Part shown: one piece after another, positions 32,862-43,418 of the stretch
Layout: each line of letters starts with the position of its first letter
Numbering within the stretch: the stretch's first letter is position 1
From: Bellilinea sp.
Lineage (GTDB): Bacteria > Chloroflexota > Anaerolineae > Anaerolineales > Anaerolineaceae
Length of the DNA: 64,000 nt
Assembly: GCA_026003615.1 (NCBI GenBank)
Contig: BPHQ01000001.1
Span: 806,001-870,000, forward strand
Reading direction: 5' to 3'
Made by a program: the position numbers and the translations under genes
The notes under the pieces: generated by a model
Seen by the model: only the letters and a program-made list of their open reading frames with translations
Told to the model about the DNA's origin: nothing
Databases searched by the model: none

Positions 32862-34391
32862 ATGTCTCAAAAGTCGTTGCGATTTATCATCCTTTTTGCT
32901 GTAATTTTAAGCGGGCTGCCGTTTCTGGCAGGTTCGCTTTTCCAAAACGATGATTATCTCTACACTGGTTTGTTGTTAAATCCGATAGACGGATTCAGTT
33001 ACCTGGCGAAAATGCAAATCGGCATGCGCGGGGAGTGGCAGTTTCACCTGCCTTACACTGCCAATGAAGGACACGGGGCATTCCTGTTCATGTTTTATAT
33101 CCTGCTCGGACATATCGCAAGGATTTTTTCAATTGAACCGATCATAGTATTTCATCTCGCCCGTCTGGCAGCAGGATTCGTTTTATGTTGGGGAATTGTG
33201 TCATTTCTTCGGTCAATTCGGGTCAAGTGGATTGAAATTACGTTAAACTATCTCTTGTTGATGATTCTATTCGGTTCGGGAATGGGGTGGTTGGCAGGTC
33301 CATTGGGCGTTTTTACAATGGACTTCTGGGTTGCCGAAGCCTATCCCTTTTTGAGTATGTTGGCCAATCCACATTTTCCATTGGGGATTGGATTATTGTT
33401 GTTTTTTTTCTCGGGAATACAAAACAGCCGAGGGATTAAGTGGTTTGACCCGTTTTTGGGAGTAATCCTTGCGATTGTAATGCCATTTGGCGTCGTGGTG
33501 GGTGTAGCGGTAAGTGCGGTCTTTAATTTGCTAAGATTGATCCAGCGTGAGGAAATCTTCTGGAAGTTGCCTGTGGCTTATGGGTTGCCTGCTGGGTTGA
33601 TGTTGATTTATCAATACATTGCAATTTTATCCGATCCTTTATTGAGGGAGTGGAATGCACAAAATCAAACACCCACACCATCGCCTTTTGTATTTCTTAT
33701 TTCATTTGCCCCGCTGATTTTTTTTGCTCTGATTGGATTCGGATTCTGGTTGATACGGGATCGTAATTCAAATCTAACCTTAAGCGCGGCCTGGTTATTG
33801 GGCGGGATTGTTTTGGCTTATATTCCATTTGCCCTTCAAAGGCGATTTTTATTGGGGTTCTTTATTCCTGTTGGAGTATTTGCCTTGCTCGGTCTGGGCA
33901 GGATTGCCGGGGAACAGGCAAATAAATTTCTGAGATGGTTCTGGCTGATTTTCCCGCTTACTTTCCTTACAAACCTTTTTTTCTTATTAGGTGCTTTTCA
34001 GGCATTTTCTCAGCATCAGTATCCTTTATACCTGACCAAAAATGATCAAGCGATGTTGGAATGGATGCAACGAGAGGTTTGTCCTACAAAAGCTGTCTTT
34101 CTGACACCTGCCGAATTTGGACTCCTCATTCCGGCTTATACCGATTGCCGGGTAGTCTATGGTCATCCTTTTGAAACGGTGAATGCGAAAAAAATCGAGA
34201 CCTGGCTTGCAGAATTTTACGGCGGCAAAATCAATTTGGAAGAATTGAACCGGTTTATCATTCAATATCAGGTGGATTATATTGTTTGGGATCAAAGTAG
34301 TTCCACCCAAACTCCAAATATGATCGAAGACATGCCTGTTATCTATCAAAATAATCAATACCTCATCCTTCGAGCAAGGGGTAATTCTTGA
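32862..34391 (+). CDS. Polytopic membrane protein A (GT-C-like)
   Basis: 509 residues, about eleven TM helices; not a named family that I recognise. After helix 1, a luminal-type loop reads PIDGFSYLAKMQIGMRGEW and HLPYTANEGHGAF. The C-terminal ~110 residues are a soluble domain (VFLTPAEFGLLIPAYTDCRV, VDYIVWDQSS). The layout (multi-TM with acidic first loop and soluble end) resembles GT-C glycosyltransferases that use lipid-linked sugars, but this is inference. It is a clear paralogue of the gene at 36477. No Shine-Dalgarno is seen at 32862 and the leader would be very short. The stop overlaps the next ATG. Confidence 0.75.
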   Translation: MSQKSLRFIILFAVILSGLPFLAGSLFQNDDYLYTGLLLNPIDGFSYLAKMQIGMRGEWQFHLPYTANEGHGAFLFMFYILLGHIARIFSIEPIIVFHLARLAAGFVLCWGIVSFLRSIRVKWIEITLNYLLLMILFGSGMGWLAGPLGVFTMDFWVAEAYPFLSMLANPHFPLGIGLLLFFFSGIQNSRGIKWFDPFLGVILAIVMPFGVVVGVAVSAVFNLLRLIQREEIFWKLPVAYGLPAGLMLIYQYIAILSDPLLREWNAQNQTPTPSPFVFLISFAPLIFFALIGFGFWLIRDRNSNLTLSAAWLLGGIVLAYIPFALQRRFLLGFFIPVGVFALLGLGRIAGEQANKFLRWFWLIFPLTFLTNLFFLLGAFQAFSQHQYPLYLTKNDQAMLEWMQREVCPTKAVFLTPAEFGLLIPAYTDCRVVYGHPFETVNAKKIETWLAEFYGGKINLEELNRFIIQYQVDYIVWDQSSSTQTPNMIEDMPVIYQNNQYLILRARGNS

Positions 34392-36499
34392 TGCTTAGTA
34401 AGTGGCGGTGGTTGGTTTTGCTCCTTCCCCTATTACCCTGGTTAATTGTTTCCGTGAATTTTTTCTTTCCGAGATATTCGGAATTTTCAGATATGACTAT
34501 AACACACCTGCCAAATGCTCTTTATCTGCTGCAAAGCATCCGGGATTACGGAACAATTCCATATTGGTCTGATTTGATTTTCAGCGGTTATCCATTCGCG
34601 GCCAATCCCTTAGCGGGTTTGTGGTATCCTCCAGCCTGGTTAGCATATCTTCTTCCTTTGCCTTTCGGTTTTAATGTGATGGTGATTCTTCACCTGCTAT
34701 GGGGGGCGGTTGGTTTGGAACGTTTTCTGAATAATTTCAAACTGCGAAAAGAAGCCAGTTTGCTGGGAGCATTAGCTTTTTTGTTAATGCCTAAAATGTT
34801 TGCTCATTTTGCAGCCGGGCATATCACGCTGATTTATGCAATCTGCTGGACGCCATGGCTATTATTCAATCACACTGCAAATCAGCAAAAATCCCGCTGG
34901 CTTATCTCTGCGGCTATACTGGGGCTGATTATGCTTGCAGACGTGCGCTGGTTGGCTTACGCAGTAATTTTTTGGGGTGGATGGGTGGTATATACGTTGT
35001 TTGAACAGGTAAAAAGTGCTACTTTCAAAAGGCAAATCAAGAAAGTCTTTGAAATTCCACTGGTGCTGGTTACAGCCCTTCTACTGGCAGCCGTTTTGTT
35101 GTTGCCATTGATTGAATATACCCGACTTTCCACGCGATCTCTTATGAATCAAAGTGATATTGCGGTGTATTCATTACCCCTTGAAGAGATATTAGGTTTG
35201 TGGATACCGGACTTTGGTGGTTTCGCAGAGTGGATCCTGTACCCCGGTTCTGTTGTTTTTTGCCTTGCAATTTACTCAATATCCATCCCTGGCGTTCGTA
35301 AGAAAACCGTATACTGGTGGCTGGCGATTCTTCTCAGCCTACTGCTTTCCTTTGGTAAATCGTTACCCTTCTTTTCAATCCTGTCAAATTTACCCGGTCT
35401 AGATTTATTGCGAGTACCTACTCGTTTTTACTTTTTAGGTGGAATGGGATTTGCCGTCCTGGCGGCATGGGGTCTCAATGACTTGCTCGAAAGAGAGAAT
35501 CTGTTTCGACCTGATCCGGTCTTTTTTATGACACCTTTTGCTGCCTTTTCGGTTTTCTTTGGAATGGGGTTCCTTGTAATGGGGCAGAAAATACCTCCTA
35601 ACTTAATCTGGGGATTTTTTAACCTGTTGAGCGTTATTCTTCTAATTGCTTTGTTGGAGCGAAATAGAAACTTGATCGTTCAGGGCATAAAAATATTGGT
35701 CTTGCTCATAATTGTGGATTTATCGTTGGTTAATCAACAAAGCATTCAAATAAGAAACAGGGTGGAGGTTTTTTCCGAAAATCAGTCGGTGGTTGAATTC
35801 TTGAAATCGCATCCTGGGGAATTTAGAATTTACACACCTTCTTACAGTATTCCTCAACACATTGCGGCATTCCAAAATATCAAAATGGTCAACGGTGCCG
35901 ATCCCTTGATCCTGAACTCCTACCAGGAATTTTTTATCCGGGCAAGTGGCGTATCTCTTGATCGTTATAGCGTGACACTCCCGCCTTACCCGAATGATGA
36001 TCCAAAAACGGACAATCGAAATTACACACCTGATCTGGAATTAATGAGCCTGCTTGGGGTACGATTTATTGTGTCGGAGTTTGAAATTCCGACATTACAA
36101 AACCATCAAGTTGCTCAGTTTTCAGAAAGCCGGGTGTATGATAATCCCTATTTCTTTGGATTGGGATGGGTAGAGCGTGAAGGGCAAAGGCTGCCCATAA
36201 ATCAGCTCAAAATTCAGCCGAACAGGCTTGAAATAACTGCCCAAGGGCCGGGCAGGATGTTCATTTCTCAAGTTATTTATCCCGGCTGGATAGCAGTAAT
36301 GGATGGTCAACCGATATCATTCACTTTGAAGGAAAATCTATTCCCCATTATTAATTTGCCTGATGGAGAACACACCATACAATTAGAATTCAACCCGAGG
36401 CTGGTATATATTGGAATAGGAATAAGTGTTTTGGCATGGTTTAGTTTAATTATTTATTTTTTCTGTAAGTGTTTCCATGAGAAAAGGCGAAAGGATTAA
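34391..36499 (+). CDS. YfhO-like membrane protein B (GT-C-like)
   Basis: 702 residues, about thirteen TM helices. The first loop has SDMTITHLPNALYLLQSIRD and YWSDLIFSGYPFAANPLAG. The soluble C-terminus ends in the YfhO-type tail VIYPGWIAVMDGQPISF ... LPDGEHTIQLEFNP. YfhO-family proteins are GT-C-fold membrane proteins linked to glycosylation of wall polymers or lipids. The TTG at 34388 in the track is ignored; the ATG at 34391 overlaps the previous TGA. It is a paralogue of the gene at 38073. It overlaps the next gene by 23 bp. Confidence 0.8.
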   Translation: MLSKWRWLVLLLPLLPWLIVSVNFFFPRYSEFSDMTITHLPNALYLLQSIRDYGTIPYWSDLIFSGYPFAANPLAGLWYPPAWLAYLLPLPFGFNVMVILHLLWGAVGLERFLNNFKLRKEASLLGALAFLLMPKMFAHFAAGHITLIYAICWTPWLLFNHTANQQKSRWLISAAILGLIMLADVRWLAYAVIFWGGWVVYTLFEQVKSATFKRQIKKVFEIPLVLVTALLLAAVLLLPLIEYTRLSTRSLMNQSDIAVYSLPLEEILGLWIPDFGGFAEWILYPGSVVFCLAIYSISIPGVRKKTVYWWLAILLSLLLSFGKSLPFFSILSNLPGLDLLRVPTRFYFLGGMGFAVLAAWGLNDLLERENLFRPDPVFFMTPFAAFSVFFGMGFLVMGQKIPPNLIWGFFNLLSVILLIALLERNRNLIVQGIKILVLLIIVDLSLVNQQSIQIRNRVEVFSENQSVVEFLKSHPGEFRIYTPSYSIPQHIAAFQNIKMVNGADPLILNSYQEFFIRASGVSLDRYSVTLPPYPNDDPKTDNRNYTPDLELMSLLGVRFIVSEFEIPTLQNHQVAQFSESRVYDNPYFFGLGWVEREGQRLPINQLKIQPNRLEITAQGPGRMFISQVIYPGWIAVMDGQPISFTLKENLFPIINLPDGEHTIQLEFNPRLVYIGIGISVLAWFSLIIYFFCKCFHEKRRKD

Positions 36500-38069
36500 C
36501 CTCTTTTTATTTTGGTTAATAACAACCACAATTACATCTCTACCCTATATTGTTGGTTGGCTTACTTCTAATGGCAATTTTGATTTCACAGGATTACTAA
36601 TTGGTGTAGAAGATGGAAATTCATATTTAGCAAAAATGTTGGCCGGTGCTAAGGGAGCATGGTTATTTAAGACACCTTATACTGCTTTTCCGCAACAAGG
36701 GTTTTTAGCATTCCTCCCATATCTTCTGTTAGGAAAATTATCAGGTCCGGATGGAGATTATCAAACAAGAATTATTCTTTTCCATTTGTTTCGCATCATG
36801 GGGGTTGGTTTTTGTAGTTATTCAATTTATAGGTTTATCGGAATATTTACTCAAGAGGAACGAAGCCGAATATTTGCATTGATTTTATCTGTGTTAGGAG
36901 GGGGATTCGGATTTTTGTATTTTTTGGGTTTCAAGGAATTGTGGTCATATCTGCCATTAGAATTTTATTCTCCTGAGACCTTTGGTTTTTTATCTTTCCT
37001 TTCAATTCCTTATTTGATTTGGGCAAGGGGTTTCTTGTTTTTAGGTTTAGCAAAATATTTAGAAAATAGATCAAACAATTTTCTGAAAGAAGGTTTAATC
37101 ATTGGGATTTTGTGGAATCTACTCGCTTTAATGCAACCCCTTACTGTACCAATTGGTTGGTTAATTCTCACAGTTTATTGTCTGATTGAACTAATCTTAG
37201 CCAAATGGAGAGGAAATATAGATATCAGAAAGTCTTTATTTGCTGACTTAATGAAGTTGATCGTGATCGTTTTGATTTCTTCTCCTCTTGTAATTTATAC
37301 TTTCTTTGCCTTTCAAATTGATCCATTTTTGAAATTGTGGCAATCTCAAAATATCATCCTTTCTCCATCGTTTATTGAGTATATGCTGGCTTATGGTTTA
37401 CTGATTCCATTTGCTTTTCTCGGTATGCTCAATAACAGAAGACGTTCAGAATTTCGTTTCTTGATCGTATGGGTTTGTATTCTCCCATTACTCATTTACA
37501 CTCCCTATCAATTACAGAGACGCTTAGCTGAGGGAGGGATTGTTGTATTAAGTATCCTTGCAATAGATGGTTTATCCAGAGTTCGAGACAGGATCGGTAA
37601 ATTTGAAATTTTCTGGTACTCAATGAATTTTATTACCACTTTTATCCTTTTATCAGGATTGATGATTGCAATTTTTTCAAAGGCATTTCCACTTTACTTG
37701 GATAAGGAAGATGTTCAATTATTTCAAAATGTACGAAAATTAATACCAGACCAGTCGGTTGTTCTTGCAGATTGGGAAATTTCAACGTTACTTCCAGCGC
37801 ATGCTCCAGTTCGGGTGATCATAGGACACGGTCCGGAGAGTATTCGAGCGAAACAGATTAAAGATCAACTAGATTTCCTTTACATTCAAGGTGACATGTT
37901 TGAATTCTATACCTTCTTGATAGATGAAGAAGTGGACTATTGGATTATTCGGAAATCGAAAATTCCTGAGTTTATGAAAGTCGGTTCAAATAATGTGGAG
38001 TTTCTCCATGAAATTGCTCAAAACAATAAATACATCATATATAAGGTCAATCCACTGGTTATGAAGTAA
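36477..38069 (+). CDS. Polytopic membrane protein A' (paralogue of A)
   Basis: 530 residues, about eleven TM helices, with the same order of motifs as the gene at 32862: FTGLLIGVEDGNSYLAKML, KTPYTAFPQQGFLAFLPYLL, FPLYLDKEDVQLFQ, then VIIGHGPESIRAKQIKDQLD and VDYWIIRKS at the end. The DNA is visibly more A+T-rich than its neighbours: three 60-base lines sampled gave 19-23 G/C, against 27-29 in genes A and B'. That hints at a different history or relaxed composition. The ATG at 36477 lies inside the end of gene B with no clear Shine-Dalgarno. Function unknown, probably a GT-C-like enzyme. Confidence 0.75.
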   Translation: MRKGERINLFLFWLITTTITSLPYIVGWLTSNGNFDFTGLLIGVEDGNSYLAKMLAGAKGAWLFKTPYTAFPQQGFLAFLPYLLLGKLSGPDGDYQTRIILFHLFRIMGVGFCSYSIYRFIGIFTQEERSRIFALILSVLGGGFGFLYFLGFKELWSYLPLEFYSPETFGFLSFLSIPYLIWARGFLFLGLAKYLENRSNNFLKEGLIIGILWNLLALMQPLTVPIGWLILTVYCLIELILAKWRGNIDIRKSLFADLMKLIVIVLISSPLVIYTFFAFQIDPFLKLWQSQNIILSPSFIEYMLAYGLLIPFAFLGMLNNRRRSEFRFLIVWVCILPLLIYTPYQLQRRLAEGGIVVLSILAIDGLSRVRDRIGKFEIFWYSMNFITTFILLSGLMIAIFSKAFPLYLDKEDVQLFQNVRKLIPDQSVVLADWEISTLLPAHAPVRVIIGHGPESIRAKQIKDQLDFLYIQGDMFEFYTFLIDEEVDYWIIRKSKIPEFMKVGSNNVEFLHEIAQNNKYIIYKVNPLVMK

Positions 38070-38072
38070 GGT

Positions 38073-40439
38073 ATGTATCGAATGAGATTCTTACCACAAA
38101 GGATAAATCACATTATTGTATTTGTTTTTTTTGCTCCGTTTGCTCTTTATTTAATTCCCTTGCTTGAGGGTAAGGTGATTTTCTGGGGGACTGCGGGATT
38201 GCAATTTATCCCGTGGCGGGCTTATGGGTTTGCATTAATAAGCCAGGGTGTTTTTCCCTTTTGGAATCCCCTTAATGGAATGGGAGCGCCCCTGTTTGCC
38301 AATTATCAAACTGCTTTTCTATATCCTCTCTCATGGATTTTATACCCGTTTTATTTATTTGGAGGAACGCCAGCGTTGGCATGGGGATTTACATTATTGG
38401 TGCCGGTTCATTTGGGCATTGCCGGAATAGGTATGGCTTTATTTCTTAGAAAAATCGGTGTCAACCCGCGTGGGCAGATAATAGGTGCATTGGCTTTCAG
38501 TCTTTGCGGCTATTTTGTTGCGCGTGCCTCCTTTTTCAGTATGATTTGGGCAGGTGTCTGGTTGCCCTGGTTGCTTTTGGCAATAGAAGGAGTGGTAAGT
38601 TCCGAACAATTCCTTCAAAAATGGCGATGGATGATTGGGATTGGGCTAATAGGCGTCAATCAATTATTGGCGGGGCATGCCCAATTGACCTGGTATTCAT
38701 TTGTTTTTTCTGGATTATGGGTAATACTTCGTGTAGCCAAATTTCGAAATTGGAAAGTTAAACTTGAAAACGCAACTTTAATATTTATGGGATTCGTGTT
38801 GGCATTTTTGTTGGCAAGCGTTCAACTGGTTCCAACTTTAGAGTATTTATCCCAATCGCAGCGTTCAAGTGCTGTGAATTATGAATATGCCGTAAATTAT
38901 TCCCTGTGGCCGTGGCGTCTGCTTGGTTTCTTTTTACCAGATTTATTTGGAAATCCCGGAACCGGAAACTATTGGGGATTTGGGGCTTATTGGGAGGATG
39001 CAATTTACATTGGCCTGCTCCCGGTATTATTGGCTCTGAATTCCATCATTTCACATTTCCGTGTAAAACCAACCACTGATTTTGAATTTGAAAAACGAAG
39101 GTTGGTGGTGTTTTTATGGGCGGTGATTATAGTTGTATTAATCTTGAGTTTAGGAAAAAACACTCCGGTATTTCCGTGGCTTTATCACAATATTCCAACA
39201 TTTGATATGTTTCAAGCCCCAACCCGCTGGATGTTTTTAGCCGTTTTTGCATTGGCGATACTGGCTGGTCTTGAAGCCCATTCGTGGTGTTATCCATCGG
39301 CTGCGGGTATCAAGAGATTTCGATTAATGATTGCTGCAAGTATTGCAATTGGAGTAGGGGCGGTTGCTGCCGGTTTCTTGCTGCCGCAAATTGAAAAGAC
39401 TTTTATTCGCTCTTTTCTCACCTTTGGAGCCTTATTGTTTTTGTTTTCTGTCTTAGCGCTTTACACTCCTAGGGATGGCGCACCCACCTTTAGAAAACAA
39501 ACCTTATGGAATAGTTTGGTAGTTGGGATTGTGATGGTGGATTTATGGCTGGCAGGTGCTTTCACCAATCCATTTATTGATGCGCAATTCTTTGAGGATC
39601 CTTCACCTTCTTCTAAATCCTTGGAGAGATTTGAGCGGACATATATACCATCTTCAGTAGAAAACCGCTTGAAATTTGAAAAATACTTAATTTTTCGTGA
39701 TTTTAATGCCAACTTGAATTGGGATGAAGTTAAGTTACTTCCCTTGCCAAATATCAATATGTTGGCTGGTATCCCAATGGTAAACAATTTTGACCCGCTG
39801 GTGCCCTCTCGCTTTGACCAATGGATGAATTGGATGGACAACCTTTCCTATGAAGAGTTAAAAGGTTACCTTGAAAGAAACGCAGTGGGGAATATTATTG
39901 TACTGAGGGAAAATCTTGATTGGGGTATTGTAACTCTAAATCCTCGCGCGAGAATCTCGTGGAGTGGATGCCAAAGGGTGGATAATTTTAATGAAGATAT
40001 TCAAAAGTTAATGGTTCTACAACCGTTGGTATATTCGAATAGCGGGGAGTGTATAATTGTTGAGGCAGAAGATCAATGTAATGTAAAACCTGAAATTATA
40101 GAAAAAAGTGCTACGATTGAGGTTCAACGTGATGAGGTTAATTTGATCGAAGTCGCTGTAAACGCCGTTTCCACCGGCTGGGTACGCATTGCAGACAGCT
40201 GGTATCCGGGATGGAAGGCTACCATTGATGGACATCGTGCTTCGGTTGAACGCGTTGATTATCTTTTTAAAGGCGTATGTGTACCGGCAGGGAAGCACAC
40301 ATTAATTCTTCAATATCAACCAACTGCGTTTCCTCACGTTGTTTGGATCAGTTTGGGGACATTGCTGTTTTGCTTGGTCTCCTTGGTATTTCCAATTAAG
40401 GTGAGAGAAATGCAGTCAGTCCAGAGGAGTCATAAATGA
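38073..40439 (+). CDS. YfhO-like membrane protein B' (paralogue of B)
   Basis: 788 residues, about thirteen TM helices. The first loop reads [20 protein letters not shown] and [20 protein letters not shown]. Other conserved spots are [20 protein letters not shown] and [20 protein letters not shown]. The C-terminal domain ends with the YfhO signature [16 protein letters not shown] ... [16 protein letters not shown]. The order matches gene B, so A-B and A'-B' are a repeated pair. Met4 (38082) is an alternative start with better distance to AAGG. It overlaps moxR by ATGA. Confidence 0.82.
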   Translation: MYRMRFLPQRINHIIVFVFFAPFALYLIPLLEGKVIFWGTAGLQFIPWRAYGFALISQGVFPFWNPLNGMGAPLFANYQTAFLYPLSWILYPFYLFGGTPALAWGFTLLVPVHLGIAGIGMALFLRKIGVNPRGQIIGALAFSLCGYFVARASFFSMIWAGVWLPWLLLAIEGVVSSEQFLQKWRWMIGIGLIGVNQLLAGHAQLTWYSFVFSGLWVILRVAKFRNWKVKLENATLIFMGFVLAFLLASVQLVPTLEYLSQSQRSSAVNYEYAVNYSLWPWRLLGFFLPDLFGNPGTGNYWGFGAYWEDAIYIGLLPVLLALNSIISHFRVKPTTDFEFEKRRLVVFLWAVIIVVLILSLGKNTPVFPWLYHNIPTFDMFQAPTRWMFLAVFALAILAGLEAHSWCYPSAAGIKRFRLMIAASIAIGVGAVAAGFLLPQIEKTFIRSFLTFGALLFLFSVLALYTPRDGAPTFRKQTLWNSLVVGIVMVDLWLAGAFTNPFIDAQFFEDPSPSSKSLERFERTYIPSSVENRLKFEKYLIFRDFNANLNWDEVKLLPLPNINMLAGIPMVNNFDPLVPSRFDQWMNWMDNLSYEELKGYLERNAVGNIIVLRENLDWGIVTLNPRARISWSGCQRVDNFNEDIQKLMVLQPLVYSNSGECIIVEAEDQCNVKPEIIEKSATIEVQRDEVNLIEVAVNAVSTGWVRIADSWYPGWKATIDGHRASVERVDYLFKGVCVPAGKHTLILQYQPTAFPHVVWISLGTLLFCLVSLVFPIKVREMQSVQRSHK

Positions 40440-41413
40440 ATCACAATATTGAAAAGGTCCAATCCTTTTCCACTCGGGTATTGGAAAATCTTGAAAAAGT
40501 GATTGTGGGTAAAACCCACACCCTTGAGTTGGTCATAATCAGCTTGCTTTGTCAGGGACATCTTTTGATTGACGATGTCCCCGGTGTTGGAAAAACGATT
40601 TTAGCCCGAAGTTTGGCAAAGAGTTTGGGAGTAAAGTTCAGCCGTATTCAGTTTACCCCGGATATGCTCCCAAGCGATGTTACCGGTGTGTCTATCTTTA
40701 ACCAGATCACCCGCGAGTTTGAATTTCGGCCGGGCCCGATTATGGCGCAAATTGTCCTTGCGGATGAAATTAACCGTGCCACTCCGAAAACGCAATCCGC
40801 ATTACTGGAGGCTATGGAGGAGCGTCAGGTTACTGTTGATGGAGTTACCTATCCATTACCGGTTCCCTTTCTGGTATTGGCCACTCAAAATCCAATTGAA
40901 TATGAAGGTACATTCCCTTTACCAGAAGCACAATTAGACCGATTTTTAATGCGGATTAAGGTTGGCTATCCCTCGCTAAGTGATGAGATGAAAATTCTTG
41001 AGCTGCAACAATTGCGTCATCCAATTGAGGAATTGGAAGCCGTTGTTGAAGTTGATGAGTTGTTGGAGGTTCAGCAGATTGTACGAACGGTTTATGTATC
41101 CCGCTCTCTGCGGCAGTACATTGTGGAATTGACCCGAGCCACGCGTGAAAATCAGGATGTTTACCTTGGCTCAAGCCCAAGAGGCAGTTTGGGTTTGTTT
41201 CGCGCAGGTCAGGCGAGAGCTGCTATTCATGGAAGAGACTATGTATTACCAGACGATATAAAGGTTTTGGCAGAAAACATCCTTTCTCATCGAATGGTCA
41301 TTCAGCCTTCTGCAAGATTGAGGAACTTAAGTGCTGATCAAATCGTTCACGAACTGATCACATTAGTGCCAGTTCCAGGTGGAGATCTTGCTTTCCAGCC
41401 AACCAAGGCATGA
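40436..41413 (+). CDS. MoxR-family AAA+ ATPase
   Basis: 325 residues. Walker A is [16 protein letters not shown] and Walker B is [40 protein letters not shown] gives sensor 1 and the arginine finger region, and the C-terminal lid follows. MoxR ATPases act as chaperones that mature or regulate partners, typically with a DUF58 or VWA protein, which is the next gene here (ATGA overlap). Its position after four membrane glycosyltransferase-like genes suggests it serves the same envelope process. Confidence 0.94.
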   Translation: MNHNIEKVQSFSTRVLENLEKVIVGKTHTLELVIISLLCQGHLLIDDVPGVGKTILARSLAKSLGVKFSRIQFTPDMLPSDVTGVSIFNQITREFEFRPGPIMAQIVLADEINRATPKTQSALLEAMEERQVTVDGVTYPLPVPFLVLATQNPIEYEGTFPLPEAQLDRFLMRIKVGYPSLSDEMKILELQQLRHPIEELEAVVEVDELLEVQQIVRTVYVSRSLRQYIVELTRATRENQDVYLGSSPRGSLGLFRAGQARAAIHGRDYVLPDDIKVLAENILSHRMVIQPSARLRNLSADQIVHELITLVPVPGGDLAFQPTKA

Positions 41414-42690
41414 AAATCCGTCCGCCTTTTTTAGTGTTTATCATCCTGCTCGGCGGGGCTTTTGTTGGGGCTTATCTGACCCAGCAACCAACCGTTTTTG
41501 TGTACTATCGAATTATCTACCTTTTACTTACTTTGATAACAATTTCTTTTTTATGGGCAGTACTGGCTTTACGGGGGTTGAGCGTGACACGAGGTGCGCG
41601 CGTACTCAGGCTGCCAGTAGGGCAAATTTTTGAGGAAAGATTTGAAGTTCGCAATGAGTCATGGTACGGTCGCTTATGGATTGAGGTTAAAGACTTATCT
41701 CCCTTGCCTGGAAAACAGGGTTCCAGAGTAATATCGGGAATTGGCTCCAGGCAAAGCCGTTCCTATTTTTCCAGAACATTGCTGATCCAGAGAGGGGCAT
41801 TTCGATTAGGACCGACGATCCTGATTTCAGGAGATCCTTTTGGATTTTTTGGAGTGAATAAAGTCATCCCATCAGAAAAAACTCTTTTAGTTTTTCCGTA
41901 CATGGTGAATTTACAAAAGTTTCCTGAACCAGGGGGAGAATTACCCGGTGGACGGGCTTTGAGGCGGAAGAGCTTGGAAGTCACTCCTTATGCGGCTGGT
42001 GTCAGAGAATATGCCCCCGGCGATCCTTTGAACAGAATCCATTGGAAAACAACCGCACGGAAGGATCGTTTGATGGTGAAAGAGTTTGAGCAGGATCCTC
42101 AGGCAGATGTTTGGATTTTGTTAGATGCCCAGGCTGACACTCATTCAGCACTTGCCGACACCCAACGAATTGATAAAAGCAATCATTTCTGGGTAATTCC
42201 TCAAAAACTGATCATCCCTTTACCTCCAAATTCATTTGAATATGGGGTTTCCTGCGCGGCTTCAATTGCAGATTACTACCTGAGGAGGGGCCGATCGGTA
42301 GGATTTGCCTGTGCTGCCCAGACCATGAGTGTTTTACCTGCCGAGAAAGGTATCCGGCAAATGGGTAAATTGCTGGAGACGCTTGCATTTCTTCAACCGG
42401 AGGGAATTCTACCCCTAACCGGTCTCATTGAAGGTCAGGCAACACAAATTCCCAAGGGGAGTACCGTCGTTCTAATTACGGCCAATTGCTCCGAAATCCT
42501 GCAATTGGCTATTGAGATCCTTTTGCGCAAGGATTTAAGACCAGTAGTCATAGGGATAGACCCGGTAAGTTTTGGGTCACATGCCAATGAATGTGGAGTT
42601 TTCGAGAGGTTGAGAGTCTTCGGAATCCCCACCCGCATCATCCGAAATGGTGATGATCTTCAAAAAGTCCTGGAAAATGATCGTTTATAA
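41410..42690 (+). CDS. DUF58 protein
   Basis: 426 residues. Two N-terminal TM helices precede a beta-rich domain, then the DUF58 signature [20 protein letters not shown] and a VWA-like fold starting [14 protein letters not shown]. Function is unproven; DUF58 proteins pair with MoxR ATPases in envelope-related operons. In many such loci a transglutaminase-like (TgpA-type) membrane gene follows, but here the operon ends and the next gene is on the other strand. The stop abuts a 13-bp tandem repeat. Confidence 0.9.
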   Translation: MKIRPPFLVFIILLGGAFVGAYLTQQPTVFVYYRIIYLLLTLITISFLWAVLALRGLSVTRGARVLRLPVGQIFEERFEVRNESWYGRLWIEVKDLSPLPGKQGSRVISGIGSRQSRSYFSRTLLIQRGAFRLGPTILISGDPFGFFGVNKVIPSEKTLLVFPYMVNLQKFPEPGGELPGGRALRRKSLEVTPYAAGVREYAPGDPLNRIHWKTTARKDRLMVKEFEQDPQADVWILLDAQADTHSALADTQRIDKSNHFWVIPQKLIIPLPPNSFEYGVSCAASIADYYLRRGRSVGFACAAQTMSVLPAEKGIRQMGKLLETLAFLQPEGILPLTGLIEGQATQIPKGSTVVLITANCSEILQLAIEILLRKDLRPVVIGIDPVSFGSHANECGVFERLRVFGIPTRIIRNGDDLQKVLENDRL

Positions 42691-42714
42691 AAGACTTACT
42701 AAAAAGACTTACTA
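42689..42714. repeat. Tandem duplication of 13 bp between converging stops
   Basis: AAAAGACTTACTA occurs twice back to back. The first copy takes in the last two bases of the DUF58 stop codon; the second contains the stop codon of the minus-strand CDGSH gene. It looks like a slippage duplication. No terminator hairpin is visible between these genes. Confidence 0.85.
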
Positions 42715-42903
42715 TTTTTCTGCTGGTTTGGGAGCCTGGACGATTACAGGACCAACCTCGCTTTCCAAAGTTTTATGAGTGCCATCGCAAAAGGGAAATT
42801 CTTTTGACTGAAAGCAACGGCAAAGAGCAACACTTTCGCCTGCTTCTAACTTAACCGTAGTGCGTTTATGTCCATTGCGCAATTCGGTATTGTGTTCTGC
42901 CAT
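42712..42903 (-). CDS. CDGSH-type iron-sulfur protein
   Basis: 63 residues. CRCFQSKEFPFCDGTH matches the CDGSH consensus C-x-C-x2-(S/T)-x3-P-x-C-D-G-(S/A/T)-H exactly, with three Cys and one His to hold a 2Fe-2S cluster. There is no TM segment, so a soluble redox or cluster-transfer protein is likely. GGAGG lies 6 nt before the ATG. It is last in the minus-strand run lon-receiver-PHP-mog-CDGSH. Confidence 0.93.
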   Translation of the reverse strand: MAEHNTELRNGHKRTTVKLEAGESVALCRCFQSKEFPFCDGTHKTLESEVGPVIVQAPKPAEK

Positions 42904-42917
42904 TGTTTTCCTCCGTA

Positions 42918-43418
42918 TTATTTTTGTTGATGTCCTTTCTCTGCTGAAGGATCCTCCCGCAGCAATTCGATGGCATGGGGCAGAACCGGTAAAACATATT
43001 CGAGGTTTTCTACTGCCCCTTTAGGACTACCGGGTAAATTGATGATCAGGGTTTTTTTACGAATGCCGGCTTGCTGACGGGAGAGCATGGCATGGGGTGT
43101 GATTTTCATACTATATCCCCTCATTGCTTCAGCAATGCCGGGTGCGGTTTTATCTAAAACTGCCAAGGTAGCTTCGGGGGTCACATCGCGAGGAGCAAAA
43201 CCTGTTCCACCAGTTGTTAGAATTAAGTCAAAATTACCAGAGTCGCACCATTTGATCAGGTAAGACTTGATTTCATCAAATTCATCGGGAATAATCGCAG
43301 TAGAGATGACATGGAAACCAGCGTCCGTGACCCTCTCAATAAGAGCCGGTCCGGAGAGGTCTTCACGTTCGCCGCGGTAACTTCGGTCAGAAATGGTGAT
43401 AATACCAACCCGGATCAT
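42918..43418 (-). CDS. mog: MoaB/Mog-family molybdopterin adenylyltransferase
   Basis: 166 residues. GIITISDRSYRGEREDLSGP at the start, LTTGGTGFAPRDVTPEAT in the middle and INLPGSPKGAVENLEYVLP near the end form the molybdopterin-binding fold. It would activate molybdopterin with ATP for Mo (or W) insertion. No other moa/moe genes are nearby. The start overlaps the PHP gene stop by ATGA, so translation is coupled to it. Confidence 0.93.
   Translation of the reverse strand: MIRVGIITISDRSYRGEREDLSGPALIERVTDAGFHVISTAIIPDEFDEIKSYLIKWCDSGNFDLILTTGGTGFAPRDVTPEATLAVLDKTAPGIAEAMRGYSMKITPHAMLSRQQAGIRKKTLIINLPGSPKGAVENLEYVLPVLPHAIELLREDPSAEKGHQQK

Noticed and set aside
36477-38069. A+T-rich gene A' as a mobile element insertion
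   Set aside because: No transposase, terminal repeats or target duplication, and its frame overlaps gene B and nearly touches B'.
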